Shown here one piece after another: positions 34,662 through 42,448 of a stretch of 55,767 nucleotides of DNA. Location of the stretch: positions 1 through 55,767 of the forward strand of contig JAEMRT010000026.1 of the NCBI GenBank assembly GCA_016463225.1. Reading direction: 5' to 3'. Numbering within the stretch: the first letter of the stretch is position 1; each line of letters begins with the position of its first letter. Below the pieces are notes generated by a model. That model made no database searches and was not told the origin of the DNA. It saw only the letters and a list, made by a program, of their open reading frames with translations. This DNA is from Sphingopyxis sp. Its GTDB lineage: Bacteria > Pseudomonadota > Alphaproteobacteria > Sphingomonadales > Sphingomonadaceae. A program made the translations under genes and the position numbers.

Positions 34662-35702
34662 ATGCTGGCGCTGCAGAAAGTGCATGACGGCGAAGGGCTG
34701 GAACTGCGCGACGTCGCGCCGCCGCTCGCGCCCGGACCGGGCGAGATCGCGATCCGGATCGCCGCGACGGGAATTTGTGGCACCGACCTCGGCATCGAAA
34801 AATGGGGCGCGGGATATGCCGCGATGATGAGCACGGCGCTGCCGGTGACGTTGGGGCACGAGACAGTCGGCCGGGTAAGCGCAGTTGGCGCCGGCGTAAC
34901 GGAAATCGCGCCTGGCGATGTCGTCGTGGTCAATCCCGCGATTTCGTGCGGCCATTGCGCCCCCTGCCGCGAGGGCGATGCGGTCGGCTGTCTCGACCGG
35001 CGGCCCTTCGGCATGGTGCTTGACGGCGCGTTCGCGTCGCAGGTCAATGTCGATGCGCGCTATGCCTATCGGCTGCCGGGCACGATCCCGCTTGAACTGG
35101 GAGCGCTGGTCGAACCGCTGAGCGTTGGCCTCTATGCGCTTGATGTTGCGGGATTCCAGCCGGGTGATCGCGTCGTCGTCTTCGGCCCCGGCCCCATCGG
35201 ACAGGGCGCCGCCGTGCTCGCGAAACAAATGGGCGCGGCCGAGGTCGCGGTGGTTGGCTTTCGCGATGCCGCGCGGTTCGCCACCTTGCGGGCGCTCGGC
35301 ATTGAAACGCTGATCGACGCGAGCGAGGACGGAGCGGTGGACTGGCTCAAGGCGCTGTCGGGGCGCGGCTTCGACGTCGCGGTCGAAGCCGCCGGGGTGG
35401 GCGCCGTCGTCGACCAAGCGCTGGCGGTGCTGCGGCCGCGGGGCGTGCTGGCACTCGCCGGGCTGGGCGAGCCGAATGCGGCGGTGAATATTGGCCTGAT
35501 CGTGCGCAACCGACTGGAGGTGCGCGGCGCCTCGCGCATTCCGCCGCGCATCTGGCCCCAGGTGATCGACCTGCTCGCGGCCGATCCGGACGCCTTTGCA
35601 CCGCTGATCACCCACCGCATGCCGCTTGCCGAAGCGCAGGAAGCCTTTGCCTTGGCGCGGTCGGGCCAGTCGTCGAAAATCCTGCTGATCCCCGAAGAAT
35701 GA
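34662..35702 (+). CDS. Zinc-dependent sorbitol/butanediol-type alcohol dehydrogenase
   Basis: This 346-residue medium-chain dehydrogenase has catalytic zinc ligands C39, H66 and E67 and structural zinc cysteines C96, C99, C102 and C110. The Rossmann motif is VFGPGPIGQGAAVLA. It is 58 bp downstream of the LysR gene, with AGGAGACAG before the ATG. It converges with the acid-CoA ligase alpha gene, with only 4 bp between the stops and no terminator. Secondary alcohol oxidation is likely; the substrate is unknown. Confidence 0.92.
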   Translation: MLALQKVHDGEGLELRDVAPPLAPGPGEIAIRIAATGICGTDLGIEKWGAGYAAMMSTALPVTLGHETVGRVSAVGAGVTEIAPGDVVVVNPAISCGHCAPCREGDAVGCLDRRPFGMVLDGAFASQVNVDARYAYRLPGTIPLELGALVEPLSVGLYALDVAGFQPGDRVVVFGPGPIGQGAAVLAKQMGAAEVAVVGFRDAARFATLRALGIETLIDASEDGAVDWLKALSGRGFDVAVEAAGVGAVVDQALAVLRPRGVLALAGLGEPNAAVNIGLIVRNRLEVRGASRIPPRIWPQVIDLLAADPDAFAPLITHRMPLAEAQEAFALARSGQSSKILLIPEE

Positions 35703-35706
35703 CGCC

Positions 35707-36567
35707 CTAGGCGGCGACGGCGTCCACAAGATCCTGAATGCGCGTAAAAACCCGCGCGCCCGCCTCTCGCAACGCTTCGGTCTTGCTGGCGACGGTGCCG
35801 GTGCTGCCATGGATTAGCGCACCAGCATGGCCCATCGTCACGCCCTCGCGCGCCGCTTGCCCGGCCACCAGCGCGAAGACCGGCTTGCCGAAATGCTGCG
35901 CGGTCAACGCAGCTGCCAGTTCCTCTTCCTCGTCGCCGCCGATTTCGCCGATAATGACCAGCGCGTCGGTATCGGGATCGGCCGCATAAAAGGGCAGCAT
36001 GTCGGCAAAGCGCGTCCCCTTCACCGGGTCGCCGCCGACGCCGACCCACAGACTTTGTCCCAGGCCGCGCTCGACCAGCCGGTGGTTGACCTCATAGGAC
36101 AGCGTCCCCGACTTCGCCATCACCCCCAGCCGCCCGGGCGACAACGAGACATCGGGCAGGAAGCCCAGCTTCATCTTGCCGGGGATGGCGATGCCGGGGG
36201 TCGACGCGCCGATCCAGCGCGCGTCGGCGGCGCGCACAGCCTCGCGCGCCCGCACCGCGTCGTGGATCGGCATGCCTTCGGTGATCGTGACGATGGTGCG
36301 GATGCCGGCGTCGATTGCTTCCAGAATCGCCGGCAGCACCGCGAGCGGCGGGACGATCGCGACGCTGGCAACCGCGCCAGTCGCTGCGACCGCTTCGACG
36401 CAGTCGCGAAAGACAGGCAGGCCGCCGACATCCTCGGCGCGCGGGCTGACGCCGCCGACGATGCGGGTGCCATAGTCGCGCATCGCCAGCGTGTGGGTGC
36501 GGCCGGCGCGGCCGGTCATCCCCTGGACGATGACATGCGCATCGGGCGCGATGAAGGCGTCAGGCAT
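35707..36567 (-). CDS. NDP-forming acid-CoA ligase alpha subunit (SucD-like)
   Basis: This 286-residue protein resembles the alpha subunit of succinyl-CoA synthetase. The CoA-binding domain (VIVQGMTGRAGRTHT) is at the N-terminus, and the catalytic phosphohistidine is H247 in GHAGALIHGSTGT. The usual GEIGG motif (residues 207-211) is present. The start at ATG 36567 overlaps the beta gene by 8 bp. It is not the housekeeping TCA enzyme: it lies in an SDR-regulated catabolic operon. It may activate a dicarboxylic or hydroxy acid (malate-CoA-ligase-like), but the substrate cannot be told from sequence. Confidence 0.87.
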   Translation of the reverse strand: MPDAFIAPDAHVIVQGMTGRAGRTHTLAMRDYGTRIVGGVSPRAEDVGGLPVFRDCVEAVAATGAVASVAIVPPLAVLPAILEAIDAGIRTIVTITEGMPIHDAVRAREAVRAADARWIGASTPGIAIPGKMKLGFLPDVSLSPGRLGVMAKSGTLSYEVNHRLVERGLGQSLWVGVGGDPVKGTRFADMLPFYAADPDTDALVIIGEIGGDEEEELAAALTAQHFGKPVFALVAGQAAREGVTMGHAGALIHGSTGTVASKTEALREAGARVFTRIQDLVDAVAA

Positions 36568-37702
36568 GTTCGGTCTCCGCGCGCGCGATGGCGAGGTCGA
36601 TCGCGTGTTCGAGGTCGGTCTCGATCGCAATCGGATCGCCCGCCTCGGCGATGATCGTGCGGGCTTCGTCCAGGCCATTGCCGATGAAACGCGCGGTGAT
36701 CGGCGCTTTCAGCTCGGGCACGGCGTCGAGCGCGAGCAGCAGCAGCCGTGCGATCTCGCCCAAATGGGCGTGGCCGGCAAAGAAATTGATGAGCACCGAC
36801 CGGATATTCGGCCCCGCCGCGATCCACTGCATCACCTGGATCAGCCGGGCGGGATCGCCACGGAACTGGCCTGTGCGGATGTCGCAGAAATTGAACGGCG
36901 ACCGCCCCCGCGCCACCAGTTCGTCGATCAGCTGCATCGACAGGCCCGCACCGGTGGTGATCAGGCCGATATCGCCCTTAGGGTCGAGTTCGACATAATC
37001 GAAACCCTGCGCCAGCTTCAGCGCCGCTTCGCGATAAAGGTCGGCCTGCGCCTCGATCAACGTCACGAGCCGCGGGCGGCGGACTAGAGCGTTTTCGTCG
37101 ATCGCGAGCTTGGTGTCGCCGATCGCCCAACTCCCGTCCGCGCGGATGAAGAGCGGATTGATTTCGAGGAGCAGCGCCTCATGCTCGAAAAAGGCGGGGA
37201 TCAGCGCCGCGCCCGCTTCGGCTAGCGGCGCGCGCAGATTTTCGGGCATGCGCGCCACCAGCCGCCCGACCGCGCTCCGCATCGCATCAGGATCGAGCGC
37301 CACCGTCTCGCTGGCCAGATCGGCGCGGGTGCCTTCATCCTCGACCTCCACCCCGCCATGCGGCGACATCATCACAATGACCGCGCCGGCCCCGGCGTCG
37401 AGGGTGAAGCTGAGATAGGCTTCGTGGACGAAATCGACCAGCGCCTCGATACGAACGGCGCGGACGTCATGGCCCTTGATCGTCATGCCAAGGATATCGG
37501 TGACGGCCCGGTCCAGCGCGATCTGATCGCGCGCGAGGCGGACGCCGCCGGCCTTGCCGCGCCCGCCCACCGGCACCTGCGCCTTGACCACGGCGTCGGC
37601 CATGTCGGGCAAGGCTTCGCCTGCACGGTGCAAGCTGCCCCCCGGAACAGGCAGGCCGCGCTCGGCGAGCAATATCTTCGCGTCATGTTCGATCAGCATC
37701 AT
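36560..37702 (-). CDS. NDP-forming acid-CoA ligase beta subunit (SucC-like, ATP-grasp)
   Basis: This 380-residue protein pairs with the downstream alpha subunit. It has an N-terminal ATP-grasp domain (GLPVPGGS, KAQVPVGGRGKAGGV) and the C-terminal ligase region (GAGLSMQLIDELVARG; FINFF replaced here by LINFFAGHA). ATG 37702 is one base from the SDR stop. The subunit pair is in the same order as sucCD. It forms the nucleotide-binding half, phosphorylated from the alpha-subunit histidine. The operon context (SDR, LysR) points to a substrate other than succinate. Confidence 0.87.
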   Translation of the reverse strand: MMLIEHDAKILLAERGLPVPGGSLHRAGEALPDMADAVVKAQVPVGGRGKAGGVRLARDQIALDRAVTDILGMTIKGHDVRAVRIEALVDFVHEAYLSFTLDAGAGAVIVMMSPHGGVEVEDEGTRADLASETVALDPDAMRSAVGRLVARMPENLRAPLAEAGAALIPAFFEHEALLLEINPLFIRADGSWAIGDTKLAIDENALVRRPRLVTLIEAQADLYREAALKLAQGFDYVELDPKGDIGLITTGAGLSMQLIDELVARGRSPFNFCDIRTGQFRGDPARLIQVMQWIAAGPNIRSVLINFFAGHAHLGEIARLLLLALDAVPELKAPITARFIGNGLDEARTIIAEAGDPIAIETDLEHAIDLAIARAETEHA

Positions 37703-37703
37703 G

Positions 37704-38459
37704 TCAGAGCCACCAGCGTCCGCCGTTGACGACGACGCTCTGACCGGTGATGAAACGCCCCTCGTCGCTCGCGAGCAGCGCGGCCATAGCGGCAATATCC
37801 TCGGGTTCGCCGACGAAGCCAACTGGCACGCTTGCCATCGTCTCATGGACCACCGGATCGGTGCTCGTCGCCAGCGCGCGCGTCATAATGGGGCCCGGCA
37901 ACAGTGCGTTGACCGTCACTCCGTGCGGCGCCAGTTCGCGCGCGACCGAGCGGGTGAAGCCGATGACCCCGCCCTTCGCCGCGGCATAGTCGTGACTGCC
38001 GACCGGGCCGGTCAGGAATGCCTCCGACGCCATGTTGAGGATGCGGCCGTGGCCGCGCGCGACCATGCCGGGGCCGACTAGGCGCGAGAAGCGCATCGTG
38101 GTGAAGAGGTTGAGCTCGATGACGAAGCGCCACACATCCTCGTCCGAATCTAGGAATTTCGATTTCCGCTCGCGCGCGCCCTGACCGACATTGTTGATTA
38201 GAACGTCGACTTTGCCGAACCGGCTCTCCGCCTCTGCGACAAAGGCGCGCGCGGCATCGGAGTCGGTGCAGTCCGCCGCGCGGCTGAAGATGCTGCCGCC
38301 CGCCGCCTCGACCTCGGCGGTGAGATCGGCGAGCGTGTCTTCCTCGCGGTCGATGATCGCCAGCGCGGCGCCCTCGCTCATCAGCCGGATCGCGCAGCCG
38401 CGGCCGATCCCGTTGGCACCCCCGGTCACCATCGCCACGCGGCCTTCCAGACGACGCAT
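37704..38459 (-). CDS. SDR-family oxidoreductase
   Basis: This 251-residue short-chain dehydrogenase starts at ATG 38459 (MRRLEGRVAMVTGG), preceded by GGGAGAG. The NAD(P)-binding TGGANGIGRG is at residues 12-21, NNVGQ follows, and the catalytic Ser (NMAS) and YAAAK (Tyr-Lys) are present. It reduces or oxidises a ketone or alcohol. It heads the minus-strand operon with the acid-CoA ligase pair. An upstream dyad and a LysR-type palindrome lie between it and the divergent LysR gene. Confidence 0.92.
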   Translation of the reverse strand: MRRLEGRVAMVTGGANGIGRGCAIRLMSEGAALAIIDREEDTLADLTAEVEAAGGSIFSRAADCTDSDAARAFVAEAESRFGKVDVLINNVGQGARERKSKFLDSDEDVWRFVIELNLFTTMRFSRLVGPGMVARGHGRILNMASEAFLTGPVGSHDYAAAKGGVIGFTRSVARELAPHGVTVNALLPGPIMTRALATSTDPVVHETMASVPVGFVGEPEDIAAMAALLASDEGRFITGQSVVVNGGRWWL

Positions 38460-38476
38460 TCGCCTCTCCCTCGCAT

Positions 38477-38531
38477 GACTCTTCTTCATGGAAGAGTCCT
38501 GTCCTGATCCCGCTTGTTCCAAATGTTGGAA
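38477..38531. promoter_or_regulatory. LysR-type operator and second dyad in SDR/LysR divergent promoter
   Basis: In the 145-bp gap between the SDR (ending its ATG at 38459) and the LysR gene (ATG 38605) are two inverted repeats. TTCCAAATGTTGGAA at 38517-38531 is a perfect 6+3+6 palindrome fitting the LysR T-N11-A rule. GACTCTTC (38477-38484) with GAAGAGTC (38491-38498) forms an 8-bp dyad with a 6-base loop, closer to the SDR start. The palindrome is the likely recognition site of the adjacent LysR. The second may be an activation site or a hairpin in the SDR leader. Confidence 0.5.
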
Positions 38532-38604
38532 TGTATGCTGGATAATCATATAGAATCGTGATAAGCAAGCGTCAAAATAGATATAGCCATGAGAGGATGA
38601 GCAT

Positions 38605-39561
38605 ATGTCGATCAACCGGCGCGGGGTTCGCAGGACCGGTCCGCTGAACCCGCTACGCGCGTTCGAAGTCGCTGGGCGACACATGAGCTTCACCGTCGCC
38701 GCTGACGAACTTTGTGTGACCCAGGGTGCTATCAGCCGGGCGGTCAAGACACTGGAAGACTATTTTGGCGTGCCGTTGTTCAAACGGCTGGGCAACGGGT
38801 TGGAAATGACCCCCAAGAGCCGGGTGCTCGCCTACAAGCTCACCGATATCTTTACCCAGCTTGCCGATGCGACCGAGGAATTTCAAGGCAGCAAAGCATC
38901 GCATGTGCTGACCGTGTGGACCTATACCAGCTTCATGATCGGTTTCCTGATCCCGCGGCTGCCCGATTTCCAGCTCAAGCATCCGAACATCAAGGTGCGA
39001 CTGATCTCCGCGACAGATTCCACCGAGTTCAACCGCGAGCAAGTCGATGTTCGCCTGCGCTACGGTCACGGCCATTGGCAGGGGTTCGAATCGACGCTGT
39101 TGTTTCGCGAGGAGCTGCGGCCCGTCTGCAGCCCGCGGCTGCTCAAAGAAGGCCATGAGGGCATGGATATCGAGGAGATTTCGAAGCATATCCTGCTCCA
39201 CTACGACGGTCGCCGCCATGACTGGAGCGACTGGCTCGCCGCCGCCGGGTATCCCGAATTGGCGCCGCGCGACAATCTCGTCTTCGATGAACTGAGCGTC
39301 GCCAATCAGGCGGCGATCGCGGGCGTGGGACTGGCGATGGCGCAAAAGGCCTATTTCCAGAACGAGATCGACAACGGCCAGTTGATCGCGCCGTTCGACA
39401 CGGTGCTGCGCCGTGATCGCGGCTATTATCTCACCGTGCCGCGCGAGCGCCGTAATGCCGAACAGGTGACGGTCTTCCGCGACTGGCTGCTCGATCAGCT
39501 CGCCGATCAGCTTGGCGAGACCAATACCGCCTATCCGGTGCTGCGCATAGCCAACGGCTGA
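38605..39561 (+). CDS. LysR-family transcriptional regulator (GcvA-like)
   Basis: This 318-residue LysR protein has an HTH (MSFTVAADELCVTQGAISRAVKTLEDYFGVPLF) and a GcvA-like effector domain with RDWLLDQLAD near the end. It is divergent from the SDR/CoA-ligase operon, so it probably controls it through the palindrome at 38517-38531. It ends within the convergent MFS gene, sharing 31 bases of coding sequence with it. Confidence 0.92.
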   Translation: MSINRRGVRRTGPLNPLRAFEVAGRHMSFTVAADELCVTQGAISRAVKTLEDYFGVPLFKRLGNGLEMTPKSRVLAYKLTDIFTQLADATEEFQGSKASHVLTVWTYTSFMIGFLIPRLPDFQLKHPNIKVRLISATDSTEFNREQVDVRLRYGHGHWQGFESTLLFREELRPVCSPRLLKEGHEGMDIEEISKHILLHYDGRRHDWSDWLAAAGYPELAPRDNLVFDELSVANQAAIAGVGLAMAQKAYFQNEIDNGQLIAPFDTVLRRDRGYYLTVPRERRNAEQVTVFRDWLLDQLADQLGETNTAYPVLRIANG

Positions 39562-40901
39562 GGCCCGCGCGCAAGGCTGAGCGCGATCCCGGCGGCGGCG
39601 AACCCCGCGGCGACGAGCAGCGCCGCGCTACGGCCGTCCCCGGGAAGCAAGCGGAACAGCAGCGCCGCGACTGCCGCTCCCACGGCCTGGCCCATCACCC
39701 GCGCGCTGGCGCCCATCACGCTGGCGCTTCCGACCCGGATGTAGGGTGCGGAGCTGATCAGCGCCTTGCTGTTCGGCGGCTGGAACAGGCCATAGCCGAA
39801 ACCTGCCAGTGCCATGCGCCATGCGATATCAGCAAAGCTTGCGCCCGCGCCGATCGTCGTGAGCAGCAACAGGCCGGCAGTGAAGATGGAGAGCCCCGCC
39901 GCGCATTGCAGACCTGCGTCGATACGCTCGCCGATCCGCGCCGCCAGTGGCGCCGCGACTGCCAGCGCGATTGGCCAGGGGAGGAACAACAGCCCGGTCT
40001 CGATCTGGCTGCGCCCCATGTCCTGCTGGAAGAGGAAGGGCAGTGCAACATAGGCGATCAGTTGCGCCGCCGAGGCCGCGAACATCGTCGCGACCGACAG
40101 GCCGAACCGGCGTGTGCGCAGCATATCGACCGGAAAGAGCGGCGATTCCATGCCGCGCTGGTGCCGCAGCAGCCAAGCGCCCGCCGCGAGGCCGCCGATT
40201 CCCAGCATCCCAGCGAGCGACGCGCCCGCGTCATGCGCGCTGAGCGTGAGCGCGAGCAGGACCAGCCCGAACGCCGCCATGCTGAGCAGCGCGCCGCCAA
40301 TATCGAAGCGGTGTGGATTCGCCGTGCCGTCGGGCAACGCCCGAACGCCGATGGCGAGCAGGATCAGGACGGCCGGCAGGTTGACGAGGAACAGCCAGCG
40401 CCAGCCCGCGAAGGTCACGATCAGCGACGCGAGCGTCGGTCCCCCGGCGAGCGCCAGTGCAACGAGCAGGCTATTGAGCGCGACGCCGCGCCCGAACCTC
40501 TCTTCCGGATAGACATGGCGGATCATCGCGTTGGTGATCCCGACGATCCCCGCCCCGCCGCACCCCTGGACGAACCGCCACGCTGCGAGACTGGCCAGGC
40601 TGTCGGACAGTGCCGATCCAAGCGAGGCGACGCCGAACAATGTGATGCAACCGAGATAGATGCGCTTGTGGCCATAGATGTCCGCCGCCTTGCCCAACGG
40701 CAGCAGGACGAGCACGGCGGCGAGCTGGTAGGCGTTGACCGCCCAGATCGCTTCGGCCGGCGTCGTTCCCAGCCGCGCGGCGATCGTCGGCAGCGTGGTG
40801 TTCAGCATCACGCCGTCGAGCACCGAGACGGTCACCGCCAGTGCAAGGGTCAGCCGGGCGAGCCGGCCCCCGCCTCCCGCGATGCGGGCATTGTCCTCCA
40901 C
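39531..40901 (-). CDS. MFS transporter (DHA2/EmrB-type, about 14 TM)
   Basis: This 456-residue transporter has a DHA2-like pattern: the N-terminal helix-1 TLALAVTVSVLDGVMLNTTLPTI is cut here into motif LDGVMLNTTLPTI, and the GKAADIYGHKR loop motif is seen. Fourteen helices are predicted. The family exports drugs or metabolites by proton antiport. Its 3' end overlaps the LysR gene by 31 bp on the opposite strand. It starts 7 bp downstream of the aldehyde dehydrogenase stop, in the same direction, so it may be part of that operon. Confidence 0.88.
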   Translation of the reverse strand: MEDNARIAGGGGRLARLTLALAVTVSVLDGVMLNTTLPTIAARLGTTPAEAIWAVNAYQLAAVLVLLPLGKAADIYGHKRIYLGCITLFGVASLGSALSDSLASLAAWRFVQGCGGAGIVGITNAMIRHVYPEERFGRGVALNSLLVALALAGGPTLASLIVTFAGWRWLFLVNLPAVLILLAIGVRALPDGTANPHRFDIGGALLSMAAFGLVLLALTLSAHDAGASLAGMLGIGGLAAGAWLLRHQRGMESPLFPVDMLRTRRFGLSVATMFAASAAQLIAYVALPFLFQQDMGRSQIETGLLFLPWPIALAVAAPLAARIGERIDAGLQCAAGLSIFTAGLLLLTTIGAGASFADIAWRMALAGFGYGLFQPPNSKALISSAPYIRVGSASVMGASARVMGQAVGAAVAALLFRLLPGDGRSAALLVAAGFAAAGIALSLARGPQPLAMRSTG

Positions 40902-40907
40902 GCGAGC

Positions 40908-42386
40908 TCAGTCCAGCTTCGCGTAGACCGATTTCACCTCGGTATAGGCATCGATCGACTGTCGCCCCAGTTCGCGGCCGATGCCCGATTGCTTGTAGCC
41001 GCCGAAGGGCGAGATGAGGTCGGTGTAGAGATAGGTGTTGATCCACACCGTCCCCGCCTTCAGTGCCCGTGCCATCCGATGTGCGCGGCCGAGGTCCTTC
41101 GTCCACACCGCTGCCGCGAGACCGAAGGCGGTGTCGTTTGCGATCCGCAGCGCCTCTGCCTCGTCGTCGAAGGGAATCAGCACCGTCACCGGTCCGAAAA
41201 TCTCTTCGCGCGCGATCCGCATATTGTTGTTCGCGCCGGCGAAGATCGTCGGCTCGATATAGAAGCCCGGCCGGTCGATCGCCTTGCCGCCTGTCACTAG
41301 TTCGGCGCCGTCGGCGTGCGCGACCCCGAAATAGCCGGTCACCCGGTCGAACTGCTCGCGCGACACGACCGGGCCCATCAGCGTCGCGGCATCGTCGGGG
41401 TGGCCCACCGGGATCGCCCGCGCATGTTCGGCGAGCTTGGCGGCGAAGGCGTCGTGGATGCTGCGATGGACCAAAATACGCGACGCGGCGACGCAGACCT
41501 GGCCCGAGAGGAACCAGAAGCCTTGGGCCGTCGTCGCAGCAGCAACGTCGAGATCGGCGTCAGGAAAGACGATGTTCGGCGACTTGCCGCCGAGCTCGAG
41601 CGTCACCCGTTTCAGATTGCCGGTTGAGGCGGCGAGGATCTTCTTGCCCACCTCGGTCGATCCGGTGAAGCCGACCTTGTCGATATCGCCGTGCGCGGCG
41701 ATCGCCGCGCCCGCGGTCTCTCCGAAGCCGGTGACGATATTGACCACGCCCGGCGGCAGGCCCGCTTCCATCAGCAACTCGCCGAACCGGACCGAACTCA
41801 GCGGGGTCTGCTCGGCGGGCTTCAGGATCACCGTATTGCCGCAGGCTAGGGCGGGCGCGATCTTCCAGGCGGCGCTGGTCAGCGGGCCGTTCCACGGGAC
41901 GATATGACCGCACACACCGACCGGCTCACGCAGCGTATAGTTGAAGATGCCGCCCGGCGAGGGGTTGGTCTCGCCATAGATTTTGGTCGCCCAACCGGCA
42001 TAATAGACGAAGGTCTCGGCGACCCCCGCGATCATCGCGCGCGCGATCGTCAGGGGTGCGCCATTGTCGCGCGATTCGATCTGCGCCAGCTCCTCGGCAT
42101 GCGCCTCTATCTTGTCGGCGATCCGCAGCAGCAGGCGCGATCGCGCGTGCGGCGCCATGCCCGACCAAGCCGGGTCCTCAAAAGCCTTGCGCGCCGCATC
42201 GACCGCCGCATCGACATCCGCCGCGTCGCCCGCCGCGGCATGGCCCAGAACTTCGCCATCGGCGGGATTGATCGTCTCGAAGGTTTCGCCCGACCGGGCA
42301 TCGACCCAATCGCCGCCGATCAGCAGCTTCTTCGCCCTGCCCGCGATGAAGGCGTCGGCGGTTGATCGGTCGAGCGTGGTGGCCAT
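40908..42386 (-). CDS. NAD(P)-dependent aldehyde dehydrogenase
   Basis: This 492-residue ALDH-superfamily enzyme has catalytic C298 (SGQVCVAASR), general base E264 (LELGGKSPN) and the NAD-contact N166 (VPWNG). Length and motifs are complete. It oxidises an aldehyde to an acid. It is downstream of the amidohydrolase and upstream of the MFS exporter on the minus strand. A strong nested inverted repeat (42404-42448) separates it from the amidohydrolase. Confidence 0.94.
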   Translation of the reverse strand: MATTLDRSTADAFIAGRAKKLLIGGDWVDARSGETFETINPADGEVLGHAAAGDAADVDAAVDAARKAFEDPAWSGMAPHARSRLLLRIADKIEAHAEELAQIESRDNGAPLTIARAMIAGVAETFVYYAGWATKIYGETNPSPGGIFNYTLREPVGVCGHIVPWNGPLTSAAWKIAPALACGNTVILKPAEQTPLSSVRFGELLMEAGLPPGVVNIVTGFGETAGAAIAAHGDIDKVGFTGSTEVGKKILAASTGNLKRVTLELGGKSPNIVFPDADLDVAAATTAQGFWFLSGQVCVAASRILVHRSIHDAFAAKLAEHARAIPVGHPDDAATLMGPVVSREQFDRVTGYFGVAHADGAELVTGGKAIDRPGFYIEPTIFAGANNNMRIAREEIFGPVTVLIPFDDEAEALRIANDTAFGLAAAVWTKDLGRAHRMARALKAGTVWINTYLYTDLISPFGGYKQSGIGRELGRQSIDAYTEVKSVYAKLD

Positions 42387-42403
42387 GGGTTCCCTTCCAG
42401 TCT

Positions 42404-42448
42404 GTCGTGCGGCAGATTAGCCCGGCCCCGGCCGGGCATCCGCACGAC
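42404..42448 (-). other. Nested inverted repeat between amidohydrolase and aldehyde dehydrogenase genes
   Basis: GTCGTGCGG at 42404-42412 pairs perfectly with CCGCACGAC at 42440-42448, and inside it GCCCGGCC (42420-42427) pairs with GGCCGGGC (42430-42437). Two asymmetric internal loops (7 and 2 bases) separate the stems. The structure covers the amidohydrolase stop and lies just before the ribosome site of the aldehyde dehydrogenase. No T-tract follows, so a simple intrinsic terminator is less likely than an intercistronic mRNA hairpin or processing/attenuation element. Confidence 0.55.

Noticed and set aside
32879..35047. 722-residue open frame on the minus strand
   Set aside because: It is antisense to the cyclase, LysR and alcohol dehydrogenase genes, has Arg/Asp/Gln/His-rich composition typical of a GC-rich shadow frame, and shows no domain.
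34590..35810. 406-residue minus-strand frame opposite the alcohol dehydrogenase
   Set aside because: The plus-strand gene has all zinc ligands and a Rossmann motif; the minus frame has none.
35707..37702. SucCD pair as the TCA-cycle succinyl-CoA synthetase
   Set aside because: Not next to mdh, sucAB or other TCA genes; embedded with an SDR and LysR regulator in a catabolic region.
39906..41300. 464-residue plus-strand frame over MFS and aldehyde dehydrogenase genes
   Set aside because: Antisense shadow with repetitive charged composition.
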